DNA of 64,000 nt from Salinilacustrithrix sp003476595 (lineage in GTDB: Bacteria; Actinomycetota; Acidimicrobiia; Acidimicrobiales; Salinilacustritrichaceae). The notes below the pieces were generated by a model. The model searched no databases, had not been told where the DNA came from, and saw only the letters and a list, made by a program, of their open reading frames with translations. The position numbers were made by a program, and so were the translations under genes. Within the stretch, counting starts at the first letter, position 1; each line of letters begins with the position of its first letter. This document shows positions 55,991 to 63,855 of this stretch, one piece after another. The stretch spans positions 46,710 through 110,709 of the forward strand of contig CAXAUZ010000014.1 of assembly GCA_963972525.1 (NCBI GenBank), in the 5' to 3' direction.

Positions 55991-57373
55991 TCAGGCGGGC
56001 GTCGACTCCGCCGGCAGGGTCACCGTGAACACCGCGCCCCCAATCGCCCCGTTCGTCGCCGTCACCGTACCGCCATGGGCGACGGCGAGCTCGCGGGCCA
56101 CGGCCAGGCCGATGCCGCTGCCCGAGGTGTCTGCGGTTCGCCGCCCACGGTAGAACCGGTCGAAGATCCGGGGCAGGTCTACCGGGTCGATCCCCGGACC
56201 GGTGTCGGAGACCTCGAGCAGCGCCTGACCCCCCGCCGTACTCGTCGTGATGCGGATGGACCCGCCCGGCGGCGTATAGGCGAGTGCATTCGCGAGCAGG
56301 GTCGTGGCGAGCTGGCGGAGCCTGCGGGGATCGCCGGCGACCGGCGCAGGCTCGAGCGACACGTCCAGGGTCAGCTCAGCCGCAACCGCAGACGCCTCGG
56401 CACCGGAGACGACTGCGCGAACCTCGTCAGCCAGGTCGACGTAGTCGACGTCGAGACGGAGGCCGGCAGCGTCTGCGGCGGCCAACGTCTCGAGATCGCC
56501 GACCAACGAAGAAAGGCGCAGCACCTCCTCGTGGAGTGAGATCAGTGTCGCTGGGTCGGCCGGGAGTACGCCGTCGACGAGCGCCTCAGTGGTGCCTTGC
56601 AGGATGCTGAGCGGGGTGCGGACCTCGTGGGCGACGTCGGCCACGAGCTGGCGCCGCAGGCGGTCCTCCTCGTCCACCGCCACGGCCATCCGGTCGAAGG
56701 CGGCGGCGAGCGCCCCGATCTCACCTGGCGCGTCGTCGAGGTCGACCCGAACGTCCCGGCGGCCGGCCGCCAGGTGCTGCGCGGCGGTCGTCAGTGCGTT
56801 GATCGGTCGACTGACCGCCCGGGCGACGACGCCGGCGACCAGGACGGCGGAACCGACGGCGAGCGCCGCGCCCAGCCAGGCGTTCCGGACGAGGGCGTGG
56901 CGGATCTCCCGTTCGGGCGCCGGCAGGTGGCTGGTAGGGAAACGCAGCTCGACGGTCCCGACGCGTGCCCCGTCGACCACCACCGGTCGTGCGAGCGGGT
57001 CGTCGCGCTCCACGTCGAGGATCTCGACGCCGTGCATGCGGGCCATCATCTCGGCCGCTTCGCTCGCCGGGGCGGCGAGGACTGCTCCATCGGCGTCGAT
57101 CACGGTGAGCTCGGCCTGGCCTCGGGCCGCCACCGCTGCGGCGCTCGAGAGGTCCGCGTCCTGCCACCCGCCGGCGTGTTCATAGGCCTGGGCCGCCGCA
57201 TCGGCGACGGCCTCCGCGTCTTGGCGGTGGGTCTCGACGACGAGACTCGACACTTCGTCGTTGGCGCTCACGAGCATGAGCCCGGCGAACACGGCGACCG
57301 CGGCGACGGCAACGGTCACGAACGCGACGGCGATGCGCACCGAGAGCGGTGACAGGATCCGGCTAGCGGTCAT
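55991..57373 (-). CDS. Two-component sensor histidine kinase (HAMP, HisKA)
   Basis: A 460-residue membrane kinase. An N-terminal helix (about 12-36) and a second one (about 165-190) flank an outside sensor domain of about 130 residues containing MMARMHGVEI, whose Met/His content fits copper sensing but is not proof. HAMP follows (ARAVSRPINALTTAAQHLAAGRRDVRV), then HisKA with the phospho-His in VADVAHEVRTPLSILQG, and HATPase_c (LLANALAYTPPGG, VSDTGPGIDPVDLPRIFDRFYRG). The start is ATG 57373, since the longer frame adds a Ser-rich sequence. It overlaps the response regulator gene by 11 bp. Confidence 0.9.
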   Translation of the reverse strand: MTASRILSPLSVRIAVAFVTVAVAAVAVFAGLMLVSANDEVSSLVVETHRQDAEAVADAAAQAYEHAGGWQDADLSSAAAVAARGQAELTVIDADGAVLAAPASEAAEMMARMHGVEILDVERDDPLARPVVVDGARVGTVELRFPTSHLPAPEREIRHALVRNAWLGAALAVGSAVLVAGVVARAVSRPINALTTAAQHLAAGRRDVRVDLDDAPGEIGALAAAFDRMAVAVDEEDRLRRQLVADVAHEVRTPLSILQGTTEALVDGVLPADPATLISLHEEVLRLSSLVGDLETLAAADAAGLRLDVDYVDLADEVRAVVSGAEASAVAAELTLDVSLEPAPVAGDPRRLRQLATTLLANALAYTPPGGSIRITTSTAGGQALLEVSDTGPGIDPVDLPRIFDRFYRGRRTADTSGSGIGLAVARELAVAHGGTVTATNGAIGGAVFTVTLPAESTPA

Positions 57374-58058
57374 GGCTGAGTCCGAGGCGGTACCCGGCGC
57401 CGAGAACGGTCTCGACGATGCGGGGGTGCTGGGGGTCGGTTTCGAGCTTGCGGCGGAGGTTCTTGACGTGGCTGTCGACGACCCGCTCCGAGGCGAGCTC
57501 ATAGCCGCGCACCCGGTTCAGGAGCTCGAGTCTCGAGTACACCCGGCCCGGTACTGCGGCGAGCGCGGTGAGGATGCCCCACTCGGTCGGGGTCAGTTCG
57601 ACCCGCTTGCCGTCGACGGTGGCTTCGTGGCGGGCTTCGTCGATGACGAGCGCGCCGTCACCGAAGCTGCGCACCGACCTGGCATCAGGTGCTGCCGTCG
57701 ACCGGCGCACGATCGCCTGGGCACGGAGCACCACCTCCCGGGGACTGAACGGCTTGGTTACGTAGTCGTCGGCGCCGAGCTCGAGGCCCCGGATGCGGTC
57801 GTCCTCCCCTGTGCGCGCGGTCAGCATCAGGATCGGTGTGGCCGAGCTCCGCCGTATCTCCGCGGCGACCGTCTCGCCGGGCACGTCAGGGAGGCCCAGG
57901 TCAAGGATGATCAGATCGACGGCGCCGCCGGCGATCATGGTCAACGCCTCGGCGCCACTGCCCGTCGTGAGCACGGACCAGCCCTCGCGCTCCAGGTAGG
58001 AGCGGAGCAACTCGCGGATCTTCAGCTCGTCCTCGACGACGAGGACCGTGATGCTCAT
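57363..58058 (-). CDS. OmpR/PhoB-type response regulator
   Basis: A 231-residue response regulator. The receiver (about 1-118) shows VVEDELKIREL, the phosphoacceptor Asp in LIILDLGLPDVPG (about 52), Thr in LMLTART and Lys in DDYVTKPFSPREV. The winged-helix domain (about 130-225) ends RVYSRLELLNRVRGYE and VDSHVKNLRRKLETDP with GAGYRLG. ATG 58058 follows AAGG and gives a normal N-terminus. It partners the kinase downstream and is divergent from the Met/His-rich protein gene at 58199, a likely target, about 140 bp away. Confidence 0.92.
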   Translation of the reverse strand: MSITVLVVEDELKIRELLRSYLEREGWSVLTTGSGAEALTMIAGGAVDLIILDLGLPDVPGETVAAEIRRSSATPILMLTARTGEDDRIRGLELGADDYVTKPFSPREVVLRAQAIVRRSTAAPDARSVRSFGDGALVIDEARHEATVDGKRVELTPTEWGILTALAAVPGRVYSRLELLNRVRGYELASERVVDSHVKNLRRKLETDPQHPRIVETVLGAGYRLGLSHDR

Positions 58059-58198
58059 GGCACCTTGCCTACCGGAACCACATCTCATGTGGGAACGCAC
58101 GGCGATCGAATCCATCGAGGTTCCATTCCGTCTCCACACGGTCTCCACATCGTGCGCCGACACTGAGGACAACAACAGAAGCTGCCAGGAGGCACCAG

Positions 58199-58519
58199 AT
58201 GTCCAAGATCCTCACCCTCACAGCCACCGGAGTCGCTGGTTTGGTGCTCGGTGCCGGCATTGGCGTCGCCGCCGCCGCTGACCAGGGCAGCCGCCCGGCT
58301 ACTCCGGAGCCGGCCCAGGACGTGTCCTCCATGGACGAGATGCACGACGCCATGCGGGACCAGATGCCCGCCGAGCTCGTCGAGCAGTGCGACCAGATGC
58401 ACGATGCCATGGGCGACGGTGACCACGCCTCGATGATGGGCTCCATGGGCTCCATGGGCGGCATGGGGGCCGGGATGCTCGGCGGCCACGCTAAGCACCA
58501 TCCCGGAACGGAAGGCTGA
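58199..58519 (+). CDS. Exported Met/His-rich small protein
   Basis: A 106-residue protein. A signal peptide (MSKILTLTATGVAGLVLGAGIGVAAA) leads to an acidic middle with repeated MHDAM motifs (SSMDEMHDAMRDQMP, CDQMHDAMGDGDH) and a tail of Met-Gly repeats (SMGSMGGMGAGM) ending in His (GGHAKHHPG). Met and His clusters like these bind Cu(I)/Cu(II), as in copper-resistance chaperones, but no family is named with certainty. The gene follows the divergent two-component genes and opens a run of five genes ending in a cupredoxin. AGGAGGC before the ATG is a good ribosome-binding site. Confidence 0.78.
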   Translation: MSKILTLTATGVAGLVLGAGIGVAAAADQGSRPATPEPAQDVSSMDEMHDAMRDQMPAELVEQCDQMHDAMGDGDHASMMGSMGSMGGMGAGMLGGHAKHHPGTEG

Positions 58520-58524
58520 GCGCC

Positions 58525-58746
58525 TTGCATCGCTCTCACCTGCGCCTGTGCGGCATCGGCCTGGTCCTGGCACTCGGCTACCTCGTCCTCACCGGCGGCT
58601 CCGCCGGTGGGGTCGGCCTGCTCATCGCCGTGCTCGTGTGCCCGCTGGCGATGATCGTGGCCATGACCGTGCTCATGGGCAACGGCACCCAGCAGCCCAC
58701 CGCGGAACGCTCCGATGCGCCGGCGGAACCGGTCGAGCTGCCATGA
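58525..58746 (+). CDS. Small two-helix membrane protein
   Basis: A 73-residue protein with two hydrophobic helices (LCGIGLVLALGYLVLTGG and GLLIAVLVCPLAMIVAMTVLMG) and a polar tail (APAEPVELP). The Cys-Pro and Met residues in helix 2 could sense or bind a metal, but this is weak. The start is a TTG at 58525 with AAGG about 12 bp upstream. It lies 5 bp after the Met/His-rich gene and overlaps the next gene by 4 bp, so it clearly sits inside the operon. It resembles small DUF2933-type membrane proteins of metal operons. Confidence 0.62.
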   Translation: MHRSHLRLCGIGLVLALGYLVLTGGSAGGVGLLIAVLVCPLAMIVAMTVLMGNGTQQPTAERSDAPAEPVELP

Positions 58747-59195
58747 GCACCCCAGAGGACGAGCCGGGCCCTCGCCGGCTCGCCCTCTACCTCCTCACCC
58801 CCATCGCTGTCGCTGTCGCCGTCATCGCCGGCACGCTCGCCGCCCTCGCCGGCCGTGGGAGCGACGCTCCCACGGCCGCCGCACCGCTGGCGCTGGCATC
58901 GGTGTCGACGGACATCGCCGGCCACTACCAGGCCGCCGCCGACCTCGCAGATGTCTACCGCGAGGTGCCGTGCTACTGCGGCTGCGAGGAGTTCCTCGAC
59001 CACCGAGACCTCTACGACTGCTTCGTCCGCGCCGACGGCCAGGGTTGGGAAGCCCACGCCGCCGGCTGCGGCGTGTGCATCGCCGAATCGACCCTCGTCC
59101 GCGACCTCACCGACGCCGGCACCCCTGCCGACGACATCCCCGCCGCAGTCATCGACCGCTTCGGGACCACACCCACCACCGCACCCCCCACGTGA
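58743..59195 (+). CDS. PCYCGC-motif membrane-anchored protein
   Basis: A 150-residue protein with one membrane helix (about 15-35) and an outside domain. The signature VPCYCGCEEFLDHRDLYDCFV and GWEAHAAGCGVCIAES place it in the PCYCGC-motif family, with six or more conserved Cys and a His that probably bind metal or hold disulfides. Family members are often near copper or cytochrome oxidase genes; function is unproven. The ATG is in a 4-bp overlap with the previous gene. The next gene begins 9 bp after its stop. Confidence 0.85.
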   Translation: MSTPEDEPGPRRLALYLLTPIAVAVAVIAGTLAALAGRGSDAPTAAAPLALASVSTDIAGHYQAAADLADVYREVPCYCGCEEFLDHRDLYDCFVRADGQGWEAHAAGCGVCIAESTLVRDLTDAGTPADDIPAAVIDRFGTTPTTAPPT

Positions 59196-59204
59196 AGGCC
59201 CGCC

Positions 59205-59759
59205 ATGACACCGCATCCCCCGAAGAACCAGCTGCACGCCCACCCCCGGATCGCCATCGTGATCGGCGTCGGTGCGCTCGGCCTCTTCGCCGCCGTCGGC
59301 ATCGGCGTCTCCGTGGCCGGCCAGGAGACCTCCCCGCCGACCGCGACCGTCGAGACCGGTGAGATCAACGCCATGGGAATGCCCGTCATCGAGACCCCGG
59401 GCGGCGCTACCGGCACCGCCCGCGCCGGACCCATCGAGGTGACCGGCGCCAGCTGGCAGCTCGGCACCGCGCCCCTCGATGTCGCCGTCCGGCCCACCTG
59501 GACGCTGCGGAACACCGGCAGCGACCCGATCGTCATCGGCGAACCACACCCGGAGGTCCGCGAGGGCTGCTGCCCCGGCGCGTTCAGCATCGACTCCACC
59601 ACCATCCAGCCAGGAAGCACCGCAGACCTCGGCTTCGAGCTCTCCATGCACGCCGGGATGGACGGCTGGCACGACATCGCCATCCACGTCCCCGTCCGCA
59701 CCGGCGACACCGACCACGTCCTCGAGCTCGCCGTCACCGGAGACTTCCGAAACACCTGA
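59205..59759 (+). CDS. DUF1573-like anchored protein with CC motif
   Basis: A 184-residue protein with one membrane helix (about 17-39) and an outside Ig-like beta-sandwich (about 75-180: WTLRNTGSDPIVIGEPHPEVREGCCPGAFSIDSTTIQPGST). The double Cys and the His-Pro in the middle, plus a SMHAGMDGWHDIAIHV segment with Met and His, could bind copper. It resembles DUF1573-type domains without a clear assignment. In operon: 9 bp after the PCYCGC gene and 39 bp before the cupredoxin gene. It probably works in the same extracytoplasmic metal or redox task. Confidence 0.65.
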   Translation: MTPHPPKNQLHAHPRIAIVIGVGALGLFAAVGIGVSVAGQETSPPTATVETGEINAMGMPVIETPGGATGTARAGPIEVTGASWQLGTAPLDVAVRPTWTLRNTGSDPIVIGEPHPEVREGCCPGAFSIDSTTIQPGSTADLGFELSMHAGMDGWHDIAIHVPVRTGDTDHVLELAVTGDFRNT

Positions 59760-59798
59760 CGATCCGCCCATATCAACCCCAAAGGAACAACGAGATCC

Positions 59799-60248
59799 AT
59801 GAAACGAACCACCATCGCCCTCGGCGCCATCCTCGCTGCCGGAGTGCTCCTCGCTGCCTGCGGTGACGACGATTCGACCACCACCGCCATGCCCGGCACC
59901 GAGGAGAACATGCCGGACGAGGACATGTCCGACATGGACGCCCACGAGGACGAGGGGACCAGCCCCGTCGCAGAAGGGGCCCGCCAGGTCGAGGTCGTCG
60001 CAGGTGACTTCGCATTTGATCCGGACGAGATCACGGCCGAGCCCGGCGAGGACCTCGCCATTGCGCTCACCAGCGAGGACATCCTCCACGACTTCACCAT
60101 CGACGAGCTCGACGCCCACGTCGCCGCCGACGCCGGCGAGACCGCCGAAGGCGGCATCTCCGACCTCGAGCCGGGGACCTACACCTACTACTGCACTGTG
60201 CCGGGCCACCGCGAGGCCGGGATGGAGGGCACACTCACGGTCGAGTGA
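59799..60248 (+). CDS. Cupredoxin lipoprotein
   Basis: A 149-residue lipoprotein. The signal peptide ends VLLAAC (lipobox), followed by a Met/Asp-rich linker (MPGTEENMPDEDMSDMDAHEDEG). The cupredoxin domain (about 62-149) carries His in SEDILHDFTIDEL and Cys-x4-His-x4-Met in YYCTVPGHREAGM, the full type-1 copper set. The domain closely resembles that of the protein at 38065 and the lipoprotein at 49743. It would bind copper at the outer membrane face. AAAGGAAC lies upstream of the ATG. It ends the five-gene run from 58199. Confidence 0.87.
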   Translation: MKRTTIALGAILAAGVLLAACGDDDSTTTAMPGTEENMPDEDMSDMDAHEDEGTSPVAEGARQVEVVAGDFAFDPDEITAEPGEDLAIALTSEDILHDFTIDELDAHVAADAGETAEGGISDLEPGTYTYYCTVPGHREAGMEGTLTVE

Positions 60249-60280
60249 CCGCCGGGGTCTGAGGTCGGTGCTGACGCCGG

Positions 60281-60770
60281 CCCTACGGCACTGCGTTGCA
60301 GAACGACATGGAGCTCGTGGGCGTCGCCGACGTGGCATCGGACTACCGGATCCGCGTCGCAGTCGAACGGGGCTATGCAGTGTTGGCCTCGGACCTGGCG
60401 GCACGAGACGAGGTGGACACAGCGGGTGTCCCAGTGACGGGAACCCTCGATGACCTGCTCGGGCAGGTGGATGTCGTGGCCGACTGCGCGCCCAAGAAGC
60501 TGGCGGCGGCCAACAAGGACCGCTACCCGGCGGCCGGCGTGAAGGGCATCTGGCAGGACGGCGAGGAGCACGCACTCGCCGGCTATTCGGTCGGTCTGCG
60601 TCCAGGTGAACTACGCCGGCGCCCCGGCGACGACGAAGCCCATCGAGCACGTCACCGATGTCCTCGCCGGTAGCGGCTTCGTCCGGAGGCTCGCACGCGT
60701 CGCCCGACGACGGCCAACGGAGAGCGGCCGACCCTCGAGGGACGAGCTGGTGGCTCTCGCCACCGGATGA
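60281..60770 (+). pseudogene. Decayed type II glyceraldehyde-3-phosphate dehydrogenase
   Basis: Translates in pieces: a PYGT remnant of the GYGTIGKR start, then ALQNDMELVGVADVASDYRI, RVAVERGYAV, LDDLLGQVDVVADCAPKKLAAANKDRYPAAGVKGIWQDGEEHALAGYS. This is the NAD-binding half of archaeal-type (type II) GAPDH. Near 60590 the frame shifts and VQVNYAGA follows, then a short C-terminal remnant ends at 60768-60770. The nicotinamide-binding start and most of the catalytic domain are deleted. No promoter or operon is seen. It is a relic in a 900-bp zone without intact genes. Confidence 0.75.
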
Positions 60771-61163
60771 CGAGCCATCCCGTGTGTGGCCCACCGGCAG
60801 ACGTGTGCGGTGATGGGCTCAGCGGGGTGGTGGCTGGACCGTTCGTGGGCGAGTGGTTCAGCCCACGGCCTTGAGCATCGGAGCCCGGTGTCTGCGGGCG
60901 CAGATGGCAAGCCTGGACGAGTGCGGCGATCTCGTCAGGATCGTCGCCGATGAGGAGCAGCTCGGTGTCGGCGGCGCCGGTGGAGCCCTGGGTTCCACCT
61001 GACACACTCAGATGGCGAGACCATCGCTGTGTTTGTCGCCGCGAGGACCACGGGGAATTCGTGGACCGCCTCGATCTGATCCTCGACGACACCCAGGGCG
61101 GCACCACCGCCGAAGGCATCCACCTCGGAGCAACAACCCGCGTCGTGCCCCTTCCGACTCGGC
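60771..61163. other. Gap with a small gene remnant
   Basis: Nearly 400 bp between the GAPDH relic and the fatty-acid synthase gene. It holds the GH65-like fragment at 61058-61135. The minus-strand stretch near 60905-60990 (TELLLIGDDPDEIAALVQACHL) reads like protein but has no family and no start. I see no intact gene. Confidence 0.45.
61058..61135 (+). pseudogene. Fragment resembling the GH65 C-terminal region
   Basis: The frame reads EFVDRLDLILDDTQGG then TTAEGIHLGAT. The intact GH65 protein at 42048-44492 has VADIQGGTTREGIHLGAM at the corresponding place. The match is short but the motif is distinctive. No start or neighbouring family sequence is in frame. It is probably a relic of a second GH65 gene. 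Confidence 0.5.
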
Positions 61164-62555
61164 CTACTCCGCCACCGGACCGCTGACATCCCGGTTTCCG
61201 ACGCTTGCGGCTTCCGAGGCGGTGGCGAAGCCGTCTCGGGTCTGGGGCATGCCGCTGCCACCGTCGTGGTCGGCGGCGACGCCGAGCACCTGGTGCAACC
61301 CGAGGCGCCCATCCTCGAACCCGAGGGCCGAGCCGGCCATGTAGATCCTCCACACACGGGCGCGGCGCTCGCCCACGAGCCTCACGGCGTCGTCCCAGTT
61401 CGCGTCGAGGTTGGCGACCCAGTGCCGCAGCGTGGTGGCGTAGTGCTCGCGCAACGACTCCACGTCCCGCACCTCCAGACCGGCCGCCTCCATCGCCAGG
61501 ACGGTGTCGCCGACGTCGAGGAGCTCGCCGTCGGGGAACACGTAGCGGCCAATGAAGGTCCGGTGGCCGAGCTTGGCTCCGCCGACTCTGGAGATGGCGT
61601 GGTTGAGCAGGCGGCCCTGGGGTTCGAGCAGCGTGGCCAGCCCGGAGAAGTACTCCCCGATGCGTTCGCTGCCGACGTGTTCGGACATCCCGATCGAGGA
61701 GATGGCGTCGAAGCTCTCACCGCGGACGTCGCGGTAGTCCTGGAGGCGGATCTCCACCAGGTCGGCCACCCCGGCCTCGATGACCCGTTTGCGGGCGGCC
61801 TCGAGCTGCTCGCGGCTGATGGTGACGCCAACGACGCTAGCCCGGTAGGTGCGGGCGGCGTGGATGGCCATCGACCCCCACCCACAGCCGACGTCGAGCA
61901 GTCTCGCCCCGCTTCGCTCGTGGAGGCCGAGCTTGCGGCACACCAGGTCGTGTTTGGAGGCTTGGGCCTCGGCCAGGTCCATCGACGGATCGCTGAACCG
62001 GGCGCAGGAGTAGGCCATCGCCGAACCGAGCACGAGGCGGTAGAAGTCGTTGCCCACGTCGTAGTGGTGACTGATCACGCTGGCGTCCCGCGCCTTTGAG
62101 TGCCGCAACCCGCGTGGGCGGGCCTCCTCGGGCGGCGGCGGCAACGGACGCCCGATCGCATCCAACCGATGAGCGGCGCGTAGCAACGCCGCCACGTGGC
62201 GGGGTCCGACCCGGAGCTGGGGATCGGAGTCCCGGAGCGCGGCCACCGCCTCGATGGCGTCGCCGTCGATGTCGATGTCCCCGGAGACGTAGGCGCGCCC
62301 GATGCCGAGCTCACCCGGTGCCCAGAGCAGGCGGCGAAGCGCATCGGCCGACCGGATCCGCACCACGGGTCCATCCGGGTCGCCGGCCACGCTGCCGTCC
62401 CACAGCTCGACCCGCACACCGAGCGCGGGTGCGTATGCCTCTAGGAGGGGCGCGACGCTCCCAGCGAGCGGCCGCCCGGTGCCGGCGGCCGACACCGCCG
62501 GTGCGTCGACCTCCTGAGGACCATCGTGGAACTTCGCCGTCGGATCTCTCGTCAT
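61164..62555 (-). CDS. Cyclopropane-fatty-acyl-phospholipid synthase family protein
   Basis: A 463-residue SAM-dependent enzyme of the CFA synthase family, which methylenates or methylates unsaturated phospholipid acyl chains. An N-terminal lipid-binding domain (about 30-130) is followed by SHHYDVGNDFYRLVLGSAMAYSCARF, motif I LLDVGCGWGSMAIHAA, the VVGVTISREQLE motif and SIGMSEHVG, HRTFIGRYVFPDGELL. These are diagnostic of the family. ATG 62555 has GGAGG about 12 bp upstream, and the frame's extension to 62630 is unlikely. It stands alone, next to the isoprenylcysteine methyltransferase-like gene in the opposite direction. It probably makes the membrane more stress-resistant. Confidence 0.88.
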   Translation of the reverse strand: MTRDPTAKFHDGPQEVDAPAVSAAGTGRPLAGSVAPLLEAYAPALGVRVELWDGSVAGDPDGPVVRIRSADALRRLLWAPGELGIGRAYVSGDIDIDGDAIEAVAALRDSDPQLRVGPRHVAALLRAAHRLDAIGRPLPPPPEEARPRGLRHSKARDASVISHHYDVGNDFYRLVLGSAMAYSCARFSDPSMDLAEAQASKHDLVCRKLGLHERSGARLLDVGCGWGSMAIHAARTYRASVVGVTISREQLEAARKRVIEAGVADLVEIRLQDYRDVRGESFDAISSIGMSEHVGSERIGEYFSGLATLLEPQGRLLNHAISRVGGAKLGHRTFIGRYVFPDGELLDVGDTVLAMEAAGLEVRDVESLREHYATTLRHWVANLDANWDDAVRLVGERRARVWRIYMAGSALGFEDGRLGLHQVLGVAADHDGGSGMPQTRDGFATASEAASVGNRDVSGPVAE

Positions 62556-62713
62556 GGCGAAAGGATCCTCCGGGGCCGCCTCGCTGCACATCGGGGTGTC
62601 CTGCCGAGACTGGGTGCGGGAAGTCCGCAACGAGGATCAGCGGTCGTACCGGATGGCCGCTCTCGCTGTGGCTCGTACGTTCGACGAGACCCCGCAGACC
62701 TGGAGGGAACGAC

Positions 62714-63418
62714 ATGGACTACGGCTATGGGCTCTGGCCCCTCGTCATCATCAACTCGGCGATCTTCGTCATATTCGCGTTGAGCTTCTTCCGACCGGGG
62801 AACGGCCGAGACTGGAAGGCGATGGGCGGATTCACCGCCTTCATCATCGCTCTCTTCACCGAGATGTACGGCTTCCCGCTCACCGTCTACCTGCTCACCG
62901 GTGCGCTCGGCAGCCGCTTCGAGTCGCTCAACCTCACCCACGATGGCGGTCACCTGTTTTCCGAGCTCGTCGGCTGGCAGGGCGACCCGCACCTGAGCCC
63001 CTTCCACCTTGCGAGCTACGTGTTCATCGCCGGCGGCATGTGGGCGATCGCTGCTGCGTGGCGGGTCCTGTGGGCCTCCGCCCGTGTCGGCACGCTCGCC
63101 ACTACCGGTCCCTACGCATGGGCACGACATCCCCAGTACGCCGGGTTCCTCGCCGTCATGGCCGGCTTTCTCCTGCAGTGGCCGACCATCCCGACGCTGG
63201 TGATGTTCCCGATCCTGGTGGTGGTGTACCGGCGGCTCGCCACGGCCGAGGAGCGAAGCGTCCGCCACGAGTTCCCCGACACTTGGGACGCGTACGCGGC
63301 GGCGACGCCGAGGTTCATCCCCCGCCGCCCCACGCTGCCGCCGGCACCCACGGCCGCCGTTGATGGTCGGCAACTGCCCAAGCCTCGTGCCGACACGAAC
63401 ACCGGAGCATCACGATGA
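62714..63418 (+). CDS. Isoprenylcysteine methyltransferase-family membrane protein
   Basis: A 234-residue membrane protein with about six helices. The C-terminal signature LATTGPYAWARHPQYAGFLAVMAGFLLQWPT and the later RRLATAEERSVRHEFPDTWDAYAAATPRFIPR match ICMT/phospholipid-methyltransferase-like (PEMT) proteins that bind SAM in the membrane. The bacterial substrate is unknown. These genes often accompany metal-resistance or copper ATPase genes. The ATG at 62714 follows GGAGGG with 7 bp spacing. It overlaps the next gene by 4 bp and starts a short operon that leads to the YHS gene. Confidence 0.85.
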   Translation: MDYGYGLWPLVIINSAIFVIFALSFFRPGNGRDWKAMGGFTAFIIALFTEMYGFPLTVYLLTGALGSRFESLNLTHDGGHLFSELVGWQGDPHLSPFHLASYVFIAGGMWAIAAAWRVLWASARVGTLATTGPYAWARHPQYAGFLAVMAGFLLQWPTIPTLVMFPILVVVYRRLATAEERSVRHEFPDTWDAYAAATPRFIPRRPTLPPAPTAAVDGRQLPKPRADTNTGASR

Positions 63419-63651
63419 CCACTGCACGCGAAGCTGCACCGTCCCCATCCGATCGCAGCGACGAGACGCCCGGCCTCCTGCCCGCACACGGTTTTCCGAC
63501 CGAGTGGTGCCTCGCCGACGAGGCCATCGACACGAGTGATCCTTCGGGTGTCTCGCCACCGCAGACACGCCCGTCGGGGGCGTCGAAGGCCCCGGCGGGG
63601 GATCGCCGATTCGATGGCTCACTTGCTGCACCGAGCGCCGAAACCGTGTAG
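63415..63651 (+). CDS. Short unknown protein
   Basis: A 78-residue, soluble, largely disordered peptide (PSPSDRSDETPGLLPAHGFPTEWCLADEAIDTSDPSG), with one His, one Cys and a Pro/Ser-rich tail. No family or fold is recognised. The ATGA overlap with the previous gene supports translation, but the sequence could be an eroded remnant. It lies 43 bp before the YHS gene in the same direction. Confidence 0.45.
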   Translation: MTTAREAAPSPSDRSDETPGLLPAHGFPTEWCLADEAIDTSDPSGVSPPQTRPSGASKAPAGDRRFDGSLAAPSAETV

Positions 63652-63694
63652 TAGAAAGCTTTGCGGTAGAACCCCGACACGAAGGAGAAGTGAC

Positions 63695-63841
63695 GTGCCC
63701 GATGTCAAGGATCCCGTCTGCGGGATGACCATCGCAGAATCCGACGCAGTGGCCACCGTCGACCACGACGGCTCGACGTACTACTTCTGCAGCCAGGACT
63801 GCGCCGACGAGTTCCGCGAAGAACCCGGCGACTACACGTAG
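63695..63841 (+). CDS. YHS-domain metal-binding protein
   Basis: A 48-residue single-domain YHS protein (MPDVKDPVCGMTIAESDAVATVDHDG, then YYFCSQDCADEF). Cys in PVCGM and the pair in CSQDC are the metal ligands. Such small proteins bind copper, silver or mercury, or lie beside P-type copper ATPases. The start is GTG 63695 with GAAGGAG about 8 bp upstream. The frame opening at 63536 gives only Arg-rich sequence. The truncated membrane-protein gene begins 14 bp after its stop. Confidence 0.88.
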   Translation: MPDVKDPVCGMTIAESDAVATVDHDGSTYYFCSQDCADEFREEPGDYT

Positions 63842-63855
63842 GGAGGGATGCAGCC

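Noticed and set aside
58578..60794. Minus-strand frame of over 700 codons
   Set aside because: It is antisense to five genes with signal peptides and metal motifs, and has Gly/Val/Asp-rich shadow composition.
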